DNA of 64,000 bases, from assembly GCF_958298935.1 (NCBI RefSeq), contig NC_084924.1:26633819-26697818 (forward strand), given 5' to 3'. Made by a program: the position numbers and the translations under genes. The notes beneath the pieces were generated by a model. It made no database searches. It was not told the DNA's origin and saw only the letters and a program-made list of their open reading frames with translations. Source of the stretch: Phragmites australis (Eukaryota; Streptophyta; Magnoliopsida; Poales; Poaceae). Numbering within the stretch: the stretch's first letter is position 1; the number at the start of each line of letters is the position of its first letter. Shown piece after piece: positions 24,801-36,970 of the stretch.

Positions 24801-26084
24801 AATTTGAAGTAGCATATTTTGTGGGAACTCTATAATCATGTTTATGATTCATACAATCCCAAATATGAAAAAGATTTGATATCAAATGATTGAGTTGCTC
24901 CTATATGCAATATTGATGAAAATTGTAAAATCTTTTGCTTGAGGTTTATAGTCCGCTTTAAATTGCTCTTTTGGACATATATGCTCATGTGATGTTGACA
25001 CTTTGTGATAAACGAGAATTTCGTTATATTGTCAACAATTTTGCTATGTTCAACTTAGAGCCTAATCCATTGCACTTGTGCTTTGGATATTTATTTCGGA
25101 CTCATGCTTGATTTGCCTTCAATTGAATTTGTTTCAATTGGCATCTATTTCAATTGGAATTGGTATCTCTTTCAAATGGAACGCTTTGGATTTTTAATTG
25201 GTATCTCTTGTAGGTATTCAATTGATACCCTTTGATTTTTTTATATCTTAGCTATGGCATTTGATATCATTTTTCAATTGGTATCTTTTAAAATCTCTTT
25301 TGGCATCTCTTTGAACCCCTATAACCTATTGTATAGCTTGTTCTCCTCACATAACTTATATTTGGATAAGTGTATTTGGTTTAACTCAAATTACGAGAAA
25401 TACACATATCATAAGGAGTTTAAACTATACATGATCTTGCACTAGCTTTCGATGATTCCTTTTGTGGGAGAGCTAACTTCGAATGATTTTTGGGAAAATT
25501 TCTCTTTTAGCAAGTCCTCCATGATTCTTGTCAATTTGACGTCAATTGGGAGAGAATTCATTTCGATGATTCCATTTTGGCATTGATGTCAATTGGGGGT
25601 GAATTTGGACTAGATGTTATATTTCGTAAGAGGGCTTTGCTTATGGAGGATAATTTGCTTATAGGGGGAAGATGTCAATTAGGGGAGAATTTGAATGTTT
25701 GCCTTTGAGAAATGAGTTGAAGTTTTGCTTTGCATGAGTATTTTCATCTTCATACATACGTTGTCATGCTTGCTTGATATGTATAACGAAAACTCCGTCC
25801 AAAATTAGAGATAGACAATATATGCAATGATATTCAAAATTCATTCATACATGCATAGATTGTGGGGGAGTTTATTATATACATATGTTGGTTTTTACTA
25901 ACATCAAAACCTTTGCGGTGTTTGATGCTAGTAAAACTAGTTTTGGTAATCTCAAATATCTTTGTGATATCTGATATTTCCAAAACTTGTTCTTTGTATA
26001 CATTCATCTTTGGATTATATGTATACTTAGAACTTTAAATTTTGTCAAATATAATCATCTAGTGAGATTGTCATCAATTACCAA
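21830..26084 (+). other. Element E non-coding internal region
   Basis: 4.25 kb of AT-rich sequence with no supported gene. It contains several TTCAATTGGTATCT-like words (24260-25290), and near 22855-22985 a block of CCGGAGTATCCGGGTC-type words similar to the LTR repeat. Some GGGGGA-rich patches occur near 25580-25700. No retroviral enzyme motif was seen in six frames. Confidence 0.6.
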
Positions 26085-26096
26085 AATAGGGGAGAT
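26085..26096 (+). other. Element E polypurine tract
   Basis: AATAGGGGAGAT immediately precedes the 3' LTR start at 26097, the expected place for the plus-strand primer. Confidence 0.7.
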
Positions 26097-27924
26097 TGAA
26101 AGTGCATATAGCCCCTATGTGTGGTTTTGGTAATTAATGGCAATACCTATGGACTAAAAATGGTGTTGAGTTTGTTAGTAGGTTGTTCCATAGGTGATGC
26201 ATGGATGAGAGATATGCATGAGCTCTAGGTGAATGGGGAGATTGAAAATGCATCGAGATGAATGAGCTCTAGGTGATGCTCGGGTAAGTGATGACAATGC
26301 CTGTGGACTAACAATCATAATGAGAATTGCTATTAGGTTATTCCATAGGAGATGCATAAATGATGAAGCATGAATTCTTTGAGAAATGCCATGAGTTCAA
26401 AGAATTGCATCAAAAGTCATTGAGATTTTAGTGATGCTCATAAGAAGAAGAAGAAGCTCAATAAGATTGGCAATAAGCTTGAAGGCTAAGTTACTTGTGG
26501 AGATCAAGTAACTAAAGGTATGACTTGTTAATAAAGCTTTATGGACTAACCCGTGTGCTATGTGTTTAAGAATGAGTGGGGTTAGGTTCTATATGAAGAT
26601 TGACAATATGCATGAAGGCTAATAAGTTACTTGTGGAGATCAAGTAACTGAAGGTATAAAAGTTGTCATTTAGGTTTTATGGACTAACCCATGTGCTTTG
26701 TGCTTGAGAGTGAGTTGGGGTTAGGTTCCATAAGAAGGTATAAGTTGAAATGAAATCATATGTGCCAAGAGTGAAGAACAAGAGTGGACTCCATATTTGA
26801 TAAAGTGAATTCCTTGAAGATCTCGAATAGAAAGTGGTTTTCTATGGCAAGACGGTGAAGGGCAAGCAAGACTCGGCTGTGATGGACCATCCGTGGTGAA
26901 GGGCAAGCAAATGGCTTGGCGCCGAAGGACCAATGTGGTGGTGAAGAGCGAGTGAAGGCTTTACGCCAATGGACCATGCGAGGCCATGGGAAGCTATGGA
27001 TGATTCACATCAATCATATAAAGAATCAAGAAGAGATGGAGTGAAGAATATATGGAAGTTGGCAACCCTCAAGGTTTGAAAGAAAGAAGCGGTACTTGAA
27101 AGTTTTCCAATGCTCAAAGTGGTTCAAACAAGTTTTATATTTGAATTTGAGTATAGGTATGCCGCACTATTAAGAGGGATGCAACGTGAGATAATTGTCG
27201 TGTCTCAGTGCTCAAGAGTTTCTAACCAAACCCTTGTGAGAGTTTCTTTTTAGAAATCCAGAGCGGAAAGTGTGGAAGTGTCCAAATTGGGTTTCGGAGT
27301 GTGCAAAGTGTTCTGAGTCCAGATTCTTCGGTGTTCATCGGATACTCTGGTACTTAGTGTTTTAGGCCGGAGCTCGCTCCACCAAAGAGTCTCGGTTCCG
27401 ATTTCTTTTTAATTGTCCGGAGTCTCCGGTGTTCACCGGATACTCCGGTGCTTGTTGTTTTTGGCCGGAGTCTCCGAGAGAGTCTCCGGTAGAGAGCCTC
27501 GGTTTCATTTATTTTTAAAATTGGCCGGAGTCTCCGGTGTTCATTGGATACTCCGGTAGATAGAGTTTTCGACTGGAGTCTCCAAGTGAGACTCCGCCAA
27601 AAGAACTCCCTCCCACTCCATTGTAGTGTGTGATTTGAGAAGAAAAGTGAGTTGGGTTGAGAGATTGGAAGATTGAATGCAAGTGAGCTAAATCCAATCT
27701 TGAGCACTCGAGTTCATCGGCAAGAAGTTTGATTGCGTTTGTTACTCTTGGAGGTGAAGCCTCCTATCCGGCTAGGTGTTGCCCGGTGAACACCCGCGCG
27801 TTTGGTGAGCCTCGAAAAAGTTTGTGAACGTCAATCTCACCTCCGAAAGGGAAGAGATAAAGCTAGTGGAGCGAGAAAAGCGGTTGAAAGAGACCCGGCT
27901 CGTTGGAGCTTCCTCAACGGAGAC
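26097..27924 (+). repeat. Element E 3' LTR, first part
   Basis: Matches 16783 onward closely. Relative to the 5' LTR it lacks a segment after 27302 and another after about 27598, both within or beside the tandem-repeat zone. It is interrupted by element B after GAGAC at 27920-27924. Confidence 0.9.
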
Positions 27925-29397
27925 TGTCGGAGGGTGAACTCCTATCGGAGGGATCCGGGGGACCCCTTTTTGAGATTCGACCAGGGGGGATGATTCTAAA
28001 TCTGTTTGTGGGAGAAATAAATGGGCGTAAATGCGATGGTAGGTGGAAGGATCGGATGCAGGATGCAGTAAATGCACTGGGAGGGATTTTTAGACAGGTT
28101 TGGGCCGCACTGCGCATAATACCCTACTCCTGTGTGGATGCTATAAATGCACTGAGAATGTCTCTTAGGGATGTTGCTGGTTACAAGAATGTTTGTCTAT
28201 CCTAGAGCTTCGGGCTCCTTGTTCTTCGGTGGTCTCAGCTTCTGTGCTTGTACTGAGTGTTCTTCTGTCTTCAGTTTTCGTCCGAGAGTTGGAGAGCTGG
28301 ATTCGACCTCTTTCGTCTTGTACTGATCGCTCTCTTCTTCTGTGTCCATCGGCTCCTCTTTAAATACCCGCTGGCGATAGCATGCCCCGAAAGGGAGGGC
28401 ACGAGTTCCAAGGCACCATAAATGGAAAAGCAGTCATTATGGGCTGCTGCGCAAAGTGACGGCGGGGTTGAAAACGCGCCCCCCACCTGGTCTCGGTCAT
28501 CATGATGGCATTGGCAACGGGAACTGCGGAGAGGGCCCACCGGGCAGCCACAGAGCAGCCCAGCGTGCCCGCCCGGTCTTGTTCGTCTGACACAGCAGGG
28601 CGACAGGTGGGGCGCCTTAAGTCTTGCGATGCTATCCTGAGGTGCGTCGGATGACGCGGGATGGGACCCACGTATTAAATGTCCCCACACCCTTCTGCCA
28701 GGATGTGACAGGGACTGACACCGAGCGTGGCAGGACCAGTTGGAGGTGACAGGCCACACGCCCTCTTAAATGCGGCATCAGGCCTTTCACTCGCTGACAC
28801 TTCACCGCTGGACCCCTGTGGGGGCCACCGGCGAAGGACTTCTTGGACCACCAGGTAACCGAGTGCTCGGGGGTCACTGTTCACATCCCCGAGCACTCTC
28901 TCTCGGGAACGCCCTTTCTTGGTCCTCGGGGAACCAAGTGCTCGGGGGCCACTGTTCACGGCCCCGAGCACTCTCTCCCAGAATTGACTGCTTAGATCCT
29001 CGGGGAACCGAGTGCTCGGGGGCCACTGTTTGTAGCCCCGAGGACTCTCTCCTGGAACTATCTTCCTTGGGTTCTCGGGGTACTCGTGTGCTCGGGAGCC
29101 GCTGTTCGCAGCCCCGAGCATACCCTTCCTGGTACTCGATTTTTCTGGACGTCGGGGGAATTGGGTGCTCGGGGGCCACTGTTCATGACCCCGAACACTC
29201 TCTTCCTGGCACTTGGTCTTCGTAGATCATCGGGTAACCCGGGTACTCGGGGACTACTGTTCATGGCCCCGAGCGCCCTCTCCTGGGACTTAGTTGTCTC
29301 GCACTTCGGGGAGATCATCCCCGTGGGAGGTCACCACGTGGCAACCTGCTGGTCTGGCCTCGGGATTCGGGGACCCCTGGTTCCTGATTCACCGACA
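27925..29397 (-). repeat. Element B 3' LTR (left copy)
   Basis: 1473 bp, TGTCGG..CCGACA. A TATTTAAAG core-promoter-like motif lies at 28358-28366 on the minus strand. Six hairpin units GTGCTCGGGG..CCCCGAGCAC occupy 28858-29285, spaced about 70-80 bp, in what would be U3. Confidence 0.9.
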
Positions 29398-29943
29398 GAA
29401 GGCCCCGAGCCCATTGGTAGGTGATAGCCCAGAGACTACGGATGGGGCCTTCATCTTCATCAAGGCCGAACCCAGCACCGATGTCACGTGGCTGATTCAC
29501 AGTCGTCGGTTTTCTCTGGCCTGGGCCTTCCGTACAGCCCAGCAGGAAGCCGAACGGTCGCGCGCCCGCCCAACTTTCGAGGATTGTGATAACGAGGCAG
29601 GCGGTGTGTGATAACGAGGCAGGCGGCGTGCGTGGCAACTGCGCAGATTGAGGGTAGTGCGCCTGGCAACTACTGACATCCGCCCGGACCGAGGGAGATT
29701 CGCCTGGCGCTTGCGTCGGCCAAGGAAGTTCGTCTCACCGAGCGCACCGCGGCAGGCATTGTTTGAAATCCCTAGGGTACAAAAGGAGGAGGGGAGCGAA
29801 CCGCCACCCCTTTACGCCATTTTCGTACTCGAGCCCTCTTGCCTTCTTCTTCTTTCTTGCGCTCCAAAGCCTTCACCCTCCCTTAGGCCAACCAGCACAC
29901 CCTTCCTCCCCCACCGCTCCAGCACATCCCCCACCCTGAAACA
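29398..29943. other. Non-coding flank between element B 3' LTR and antisense gene
   Basis: No supported gene. A TACAAAAGG word near 29778 lies about 165 bases upstream of the antisense-gene ATG and could act as a TATA-like element; this is a guess from position. Confidence 0.35.
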
Positions 29944-32900
29944 ATGCCGAGGGCAGGAAGCAGCCACCGTGACAAGGGGGTCGACAGCATACTGCCGGAG
30001 TCACGGTTCGTCAACGAGGAGGGGGCGGACAAGGTGCGGAAGATGATAGTGTCCGAAGGCCAGCGGGAGGCCTCGGTGGTGAGGCCAACGAGCTTTCTAC
30101 CCGTCACGAACTGGCCAGAGCGCGTCGTCATCTTCGTCTGCTTCGTGGCGGCTGGACTGGTGCCGCCATTCTCGACGTTCTTCCTCCAGATCCTCGACAC
30201 GTTCAGGATTCAGATGGCGCACCTCAGCCCAAACTCGGTGGTCATTTTTTGGCGATCTTCACGCATTTCTACGAGATGTTCGTCAGAGTGCCACTATCGG
30301 TGGCTCTGTTCTGCCACTTCTTCGTCCTGCGGCCGGTCGGGAAGAAGAGAGGCTTCTCCACCACGGACGTCGTCGGCTGCTGCAACTTCTGGCTGTGGGA
30401 CGACTTGTTGGAGTTGTACATCCCTCAAGTGCTGCGAAGCAAGTGGGATGATTGGCGGCGCGACTGGGTCTACATCGACGTCAGCCCCCATGACCACCTC
30501 ATGTTGCCGGAGGTGGCGGCGGAACCCCAGAGGTCAATCTAGGAAACGGCGCTGGCGGAGGACGAGCGGATGCGGCCAGTGTTGAACAGCATCGATGACA
30601 TGCGCCAGGCGGGGTTGACGTCGATGATGGTGGTGGCGGATTATCTACGCCGCTGCCTGGCGCCTCTGCGGGAGCAGGCCCGCCCCTACTAGATGTACAC
30701 CGGACCTCAGGACATCACCAGGACCCAGATCGGCGAGGACTGGGACCTGGATGAGGCGGTGCTGGCAGGCTTGCTCCGGGCGATGACCGGCGTGGAAGAC
30801 CTGACCCGGGCGGTGCTACATGGGAGCAGTTGGTGCTCTGCGTGGACCAGGGCGGGCGGCGCTGCAAGCGACGCTGCCCGAGCTCGACGCCCAGGGTTTG
30901 GTCGACCGGCCGGGGCGCCGGAACCCTGGGACCATCCAGATCCACGGGGTGGACGAGGAGACCGGCGGCGCACTGAGGGCCAGCGGTCGGGATGCCGCAA
31001 GTGGCAGGCCGCAGGAGAATGGTAGGGAGGCCACGGGCGGCAGGCCGCAGGCTGGCCGTGGGGCTGCCGCAGGCAGCAGCCATCAGGCCGGTGGGAGAGG
31101 CGCCACCGGCAATGAAACGGTGGCTCTGGGGGATAAGGGAAAACGCCCTCGGACGTTCGTGCCTCAGCCGTCGTCCTCATCATCGCCGTCGCCTCCACGG
31201 CAACGGTCGTCGACGGGTGGCGCGAAGGAGGGAGGCCAGTCGTCCGGCGTGGAGTCCGCGACGGAGGCGAGGTCCAGGGCTCGGGAACCCGGAGACCAAG
31301 GCCGGCGCTGGAGTGCGTCTACAGCAAGTTCCCAAGCCAGCCTGCCGCCGGAGACAGGCTCCACGGCGGAGGCGAGGCCCCGGGTGTCAGAGCCCGGAGA
31401 CCAAGGCCGGCGTGGCGGGAGTGCATGTACAGCGAGTGCCCAAGCCAGCCCGCCACTGGAAATGAGCTCCACGGCGGAGGCGAGGCCCCGGGCGCCGGAG
31501 CCCGGAGACTAAGGCCGGCACGGGAGCGCGTCTACAGCGAGTACCCAAGCCAGCCCCCCACCGAAGAGGAGGAGGGCAGACTCTGGGACGAAGCCATCGG
31601 GCCCGGAGTTCAAGATCCCAGAATCGCGATGGCAATACCGTGGACCAAAATCAGCGAAAGTGTCCTTTTTCCCGAGCGCGATTCACCCGGAGTTGGTTAG
31701 GGGACTAACCTATTTTTGCTTTCAGGCTGCCCAAGGATGCCGCCGGAGACCAAAGGCGACTGGAAGCGCCAAGGCCGGCTCCCGTGCCTGAGCCGAGCGC
31801 GCCGGCCGAGTCGGAGCCGCAGGCACCGCCGAGCCCTGAGCTGAGGGTAGCAGTCGCGCCCGAGCCGCCAGCGCCGGCCGAGCCCGCTCCTAGCACCTCT
31901 GCAGAGAGAGCTCGCAGGGGACCCAGCGCCCGGCCGCCGTCCAACCAGGCCACAGAACCCCTCCCAGATGTGCTAGGAAGCGCCCGGGAGGTGATCGAGC
32001 GGCTAGAGGTGACCGTGGCAGGGGAACGAGCACAGCTCAAGGCCGAGCACGCCACCCTCGTAGACGAGAGGGGGCGGCTGGAGGAGGTCAGCTGTCTTTT
32101 GTAGGCCCGCATCGCCTCGGCCCGCGCCGCCCATGAGAGGGAGAGGCACACGACGGCTGAGGAGTGAGAGACCCTGGATGAAGTGCACGAGGAGGCCGTC
32201 GCCACGCAAGAGGAAGCCACCCTCGTGTGTGAGATATCGCGGTGCTGGGCCGCAGAGCTGCTCGCTAGGGAGCGGCTGGTGCACGTTCAGGAGGACGCCA
32301 TCCTGCCGCGCGAGAAGGCGGTGGAGGCCTCCCAGGCAGACTTAGCCCGCCGAAACGACGAGCTCGAGTGGAGTCGCACCGAAGTCCACCATCGAGAGGA
32401 GGAGGTCGCGATCCGCGAGACCGACGTCCAAATCACAGCGACGGCTCTGGATGCCTGGGAGGAGCAGCTTACCCTGCGCGAAGGGGAGGCTGCCACGGCG
32501 TCGGCGGCCCTAACTGCTCGGGAGGAGCAGGCCACCAAGTGGGAGGCGGAGCTGACTACCCGGGAGCAGGCCCTCACTGCCCTCGCTGAGCAGGTGAAGC
32601 AGGGGCAAGCCGTAGCCCCGGCGACCAGCGCCGTCCCGACTAGCGCGGCCGAGGAGATAACCCTTGAAGAGTGGCTGTGGATCGCGAAGGACAAGCTCGA
32701 GGCCATTACCACTGAGCGGTCCAACGTTAAGCTGATGATGCGAGACATCCTTTGGCAAGCACGGACGTTCGTGACGGTGGCCGGGCTCGGGCGAGTCAAC
32801 GTGGGCGAGAAGGGGATGGATTGAGACACCATCGGCCACATCGCCCTCGGCTTCGAGGAGATCAGCCGGCGACTGAAGGCACTTCCCTGGGTCGTGCAGG

Positions 32901-33165
32901 AGTTAGCCTCCCAGGAAGGGTGTGCTCTGGCCCAAGCGGTGGCCGAGCACGTCCTGGCCTGTTATCGGAGCCGAGACCCCAACTTTTCGCTGGAGCCAGC
33001 CCATCAGGGGTGGTCGAGGCCGAGGAAGGGGCCGCCTGGGACGCTGTCTGGGGCGTCGCCGCCGAAGTGGTGGCTTGCTTCACACGGGAGCTGCCGCCAG
33101 CACCGAGCAGTGGCAGCAGCAGCGAGGACTCCTCGCCGCCTCCAGAACCCGCCGACCTAGATTAG
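29944..33165 (+). pseudogene. Element B antisense gene (Transposase_28-like N-terminus, long coiled coil), one intron, broken
   Basis: Lies downstream of integrase on the strand opposite to gag-pol. The N-terminal part (29944-30542) has FEMFVRVPLSV-type and FFVLRPVGKKRGFSTTDVVG segments like the plant 'putative gypsy type transposon' family (Transposase_28 type, judged from memory). A hydrophilic Gly/Ser/Pro/Arg region follows (30820-31660). An intron at 31661-31725 (GTGTCC..TTTCAG) joins to a long acidic coiled coil (31984-32620, many EEQ/REGEA heptads) and a C-terminal part with HVLACYRSRDPNFSLEP. Frame changes occur near 30245 and 30820, with stops near 30540, 30690, 32102, 32166 and 32822. 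The same gene in element C is much better preserved. Function unknown. Confidence 0.65.
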
Positions 33166-34849
33166 GCTTTTGTATTTTGTTTTCTTTTGACTTGATGTAA
33201 ATATGGGAGTGATCCCTCTGAATAGCTCCTTTTTGAATATAATGGAAGCCTTTCCTTGGGATTGCAACTCCAGTGTTGTCGTGATTATTGACAGAGTCTT
33301 TTCTCTTTTTTCACTTGGTGTCCCGAGGAGTATTTAGTCAGACTGAGCCCTCCCCCCCCCCCTGAGGACGATGTCGCCACGACCACTCGTCGCCCGAGTA
33401 GTGAGGCCTCTCCGCGCGTTCAGCCCTCGAGCCCTCATGAGTCCATAGCGGCTAAGTCAAAAGACAAAGGCATGAACTTCCTTGCTCGGGAGATAGGTCG
33501 ATCCAGTGCGGAGCATGCCACGACCAGTGAATGCTTTCCCATTTTGCGACCACTCAAACAAGTAGACCGGAGACGTGTGCGGACAGAAATACGACCAAGA
33601 GTCCCCACGGTTTGGTGTGCCCAGGCTAGGATGGACCGGACTGAGCACCGACAGCCCACCCCCAGGGTCTAGGATCCCGATCGCTCTTTGCTCGAGAGTT
33701 AGGATTACCCGAGAACCCCAGAGGCTCGGTAGTGCCCGGGGTACTTTCAAGCGGGCCGAACACCTACGACCACCATGAAGGACTTCGGTCGAACATTGTC
33801 GTTCGTACGGTACACCTTTCTACTGTCTGTTTTGTCGTTCCGAAAAGAGCGAACACGTGGGCAGGGTTTTTGGCGCAAGGAGACCATCTCGCTGAACAGA
33901 TTATAATGCGAGGGTCCCGAGGATAACTCGAAACAATAGATTGCTGAATAAGCGAGAATGTAAATTCGTATGACTTTAACCACTCACCGGACAGCTGTCA
34001 GCCTTTCGGCCGACCGATCCAGGAGGGACATGCGCTCCGAGCTCGTGGGTGCCTGGGAACTTGGTTCCTTTGGTCGGAGCGCCCGAGCATCGGAAAGAAT
34101 GAGAGGGAGCCAGGGGCCAGGCGGTCCCGACCACTCTTGCCCGAGCGGTAGGACTGCCCGAGGACCCCTAGGTTTGAGCAGCGACCTAGGCTCTGAGGCC
34201 CTCGCGGTCGACCTGATTTTATTCTTGGTTGTTGATATGTAGCCTTGGGAAATAGAAAAAGATTCTTTGTTTGGTGCACTCTGTTAGTGCGGTACTCATT
34301 ATAGACTTCTCTCGTTTTCGACCCGAGACCTCTCGAATACCCGGACCGACGAAATATACAGACAGAGGCATAACCCAGAGGTCCTATGGTTTGGTGGCAC
34401 CCGAGAAGGACTGACCAGGGCGAGCACCGACAGCCCGCCCCTGGGGTCTAGGCTCCCGACCACTCTTTGCTCGAGCGGTAGGATTACTCGAGAGCCCCAG
34501 ATGATCCGTGATGCTCGGGGTGCTGCCATGATGCCAGACACCATAGCCTACCGCAACAGACTTAGGTCAGGCAGCAACTGCCTGTGCGCATACCGATCGG
34601 GATTCTTTTATCAACGGGGAAAATGAGAGAACATGTTTTTCTCGCACAATCGAGCATCTCACCAGAAAGATTAAACATATGGATTCCAGAGAGAAAATAA
34701 AATCTGAAACAAGAACTGGAGAATGGTAATATATATTGACAATTTTGTACAAGACTAGGTGACTTACATGGTTAGTGGTAGCCCCCAGCCAACTTGGGCG
34801 GGGGGGACCCCCGGCCTGGTTGGCCCGAGCACAAACATGCCACTTACGG
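33166..34849 (-). other. Element B spacer with a duplicated segment
   Basis: Non-coding region between the 3' ends of two converging genes. Two related segments, about 33607-33770 and 34385-34545, share TTGCTCGAG..TAGGATTAC and GAGCACCGACAGCCC words. They lie about 778 bp apart. The same arrangement exists in element C. Confidence 0.6.
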
Positions 34850-35998
34850 ATAGAACTTGCGCAGATGCTCGATGTTTCACGCGTTTGGGAGCGGCTGCCT
34901 GTCCTCCGCAGCCAGCCGAAAAGAGCCTTCTCGCGGGACACCGATCACGGTAAAGGGGCCTTCCCACATAGGGGACAGTTTATTCCTTCCTTCACGCGAT
35001 TGGACGCATCGGAGAACTAGATCCCCCACCTCGAGAGACCGAGCCCAGATGTGACACTGATGATAGTGCCGCAGGCTTTGCTGGTATCGGGCTGCTCGGA
35101 CGGCAGCACGCCGCCGGCGCTCTTCCAAGTAGTTGACATCGTCGCGCCTTCGCTGTTCCTGTTCGCCTTCGGAGTAGGCATGCACCCGAGGGGAGCCAAG
35201 AGTGAGCTTGGAGGGGAGGACCGCCTCAGCGCCGTACATAAGGAAGAAAGGAGTCTCCCCGGTGGCGTGACTTGGCATGGTCCGATTGGCCCATAGCACA
35301 ACAGGCAGCTCGTCGATCCACCCTTTCCCGTGCTTTGCGAGCACGTTGTAGGTCCGGGTTTTGAGCCCCTTCAGTATCTCAGCATTGGCACGCTCGACCT
35401 GCCCATTACTCCAAGGATGAGCGACTAAGGCAAAGCAGAGCTTGATGCTGAGGTCCTCACAGTAGTCCCCGAATAGGGCACTTGTGAACTAAGTGCCATT
35501 GTCGGTGATGATTCTGTTCGGGACGCCGAAGCAACTTGTGATACCGCGGATGAACTAAAGCGTCGTGTTCTTGGTCACCTTGACAACTGGAACCACCTCT
35601 GGCCACTTGGTAAACTTGTCGATGGCGACGTAGAGGTACTCATAGCCCCCGATCGCTCAGGGGAATGGACCCAGGATATCCAGCCCCCAGACCGCGAAGG
35701 GCCATGACAGGGGGATAGTATGGAGAGCCTGAGCTGGCTAGTGAATCTGCTTTGCATGGAACTGGCACGCCCTACAGCGCCGAACCAACTCGGAAGCATC
35801 CTGGAGAGCTGTAGGCCAGTAGAAACCTTGCCGGAAGGCCTTCCCGACCAGCGTGCGGAACGATGCATGGCCACCGCACTCGCCCTCGTGGATCTCAGTG
35901 AGAAGCTCACCGCCTTCTACCTGGGTGATGCATTTCAGGAGGACACCGTCCGTACCGCGCTGGTAGAGCCCCCCGTCTACTATGGCATAGCGTTTGGA
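34850..35998 (-). pseudogene. Element B integrase
   Basis: Integrates the element cDNA. The catalytic core keeps the first Asp (WGLDILGPF, near 35670) and the second (IITDNGT, near 35505). A TAG directly follows IITDNGT where Gln is expected, and another stop lies near the C-terminus. The distal part (34877-35344) encodes KGWIDELPVVLWANRT, GETPFFLMYGAEAVLPS and a chromodomain-free C-terminal region ending in an HLRKFYP-like segment. The zinc-binding HHCC part is upstream, near 35760-35890, with a shifted or stopped frame. Confidence 0.75.
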
Positions 35999-36925
35999 CT
36001 ACCGTGCAATTCTTTCGGCAGAGGCATCATCCCCAGGGAGGAACTTTTCTTTCAAGTACCCTCGGATCTCGCCCATCCACGAGGCATCTTGAGAACCGCC
36101 AGCAAGCGCAGCGCACTTGTCGGGCGGTGGCACCCTGACGGGGCTCCCCACTGAGGGCACCGCCTGGGTCCCCTCAACTAGGCTCGAGGGTTCCCCTTCA
36201 TCCTGGTCGGCAGGCAGGACGGAAGGCCATGTGAGCCTTTCTTCAAAGACTCTGGTAGGGACGCGTGCACGGGAAGAGGCCAGGTGAGAAAGGTCATCAG
36301 CTAGAGCATTGTCGCGGCGAGATATATACCGCAGCTCCAGGCTGTCGAAGTGCCTCCCCAGCCTCCTGACTTCCACCACGTATGTCGCCATTTGAGGATC
36401 CGTGCACTGGTACTCTTTCGACACCTGGTTGACCACCAGCTGGGAGTCTCCCTTGACCAAGAGGCGACGAATCCTGAGGCCCACTGTGGCCCGAAGGCCG
36501 ACGACGAGGCCCCCATATTCCGCCATGTTATTGGTTGCTCGGAAATGGAGCTGCACGACGTACCGGAGTTCTTCACCCGTTGGGGAGGTGAGAACCACTC
36601 TGGCCCCCACGCCTTTCAGCGTGAGGAAACCGTCGAAGTGCATAATCCAGTACCTGGGTGCATCGTTCCCGGGGTATGCGGAAATTTCTTCTTGGTTGAT
36701 CTCGGGGACAGGCGTCCACTCTGCCACGAAGTCAGAGAGCGCCTGGCTTTTGATCGCCTGGTGGCTGACAAAGTGCAGATCAAACTCCACCAGCTCCACC
36801 ACCCACTTGACGATGCACCCAGTGCCTTCTCGGTTCCGGAGGATGGGCCCCCGCGGATACGTAGTAACCACCGAGACCTTGTGCGCCTGGAAGTAGTGGC
36901 GTAGCTTTTGGGAAGCGACGAGCAC
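35999..36925 (-). pseudogene. Element B RNase H region
   Basis: Same frame as the RT block, separated by a stop. It contains [35 protein letters not shown], the MHFDGFL motif with the first acidic residue of a second RNase H-like domain, LHFRATNNMAEYGGL, and SRRDNALADDLSHLASS with a further Asp. This double RNase H arrangement (a degenerate tether plus an archaeal-like domain) is known for the Tat group of plant gypsy elements. The C-terminal part runs into the integrase linker. Confidence 0.75.
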
Positions 36926-36970
36926 GGCATAGAGCAGCTTCTGGGCTTGGGGATATATTGTTTTGGCATC

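Noticed and set aside
21830..26084. Possible hidden pol in the long internal region of element E
   Set aside because: All frames were scanned for RT (YVDD/FADD-like), RNase H and integrase core motifs; none was seen and stops are dense.
28674..29425. Open frames on both strands across the element B 3' LTR
   Set aside because: They follow the hairpin repeat array, whose units stay open in several frames. LTR position and lack of any domain argue against a gene.
36350..36904. 184-codon plus-strand frame
   Set aside because: It is the complement of the RNase H region of element B, which carries clear motifs on the minus strand.
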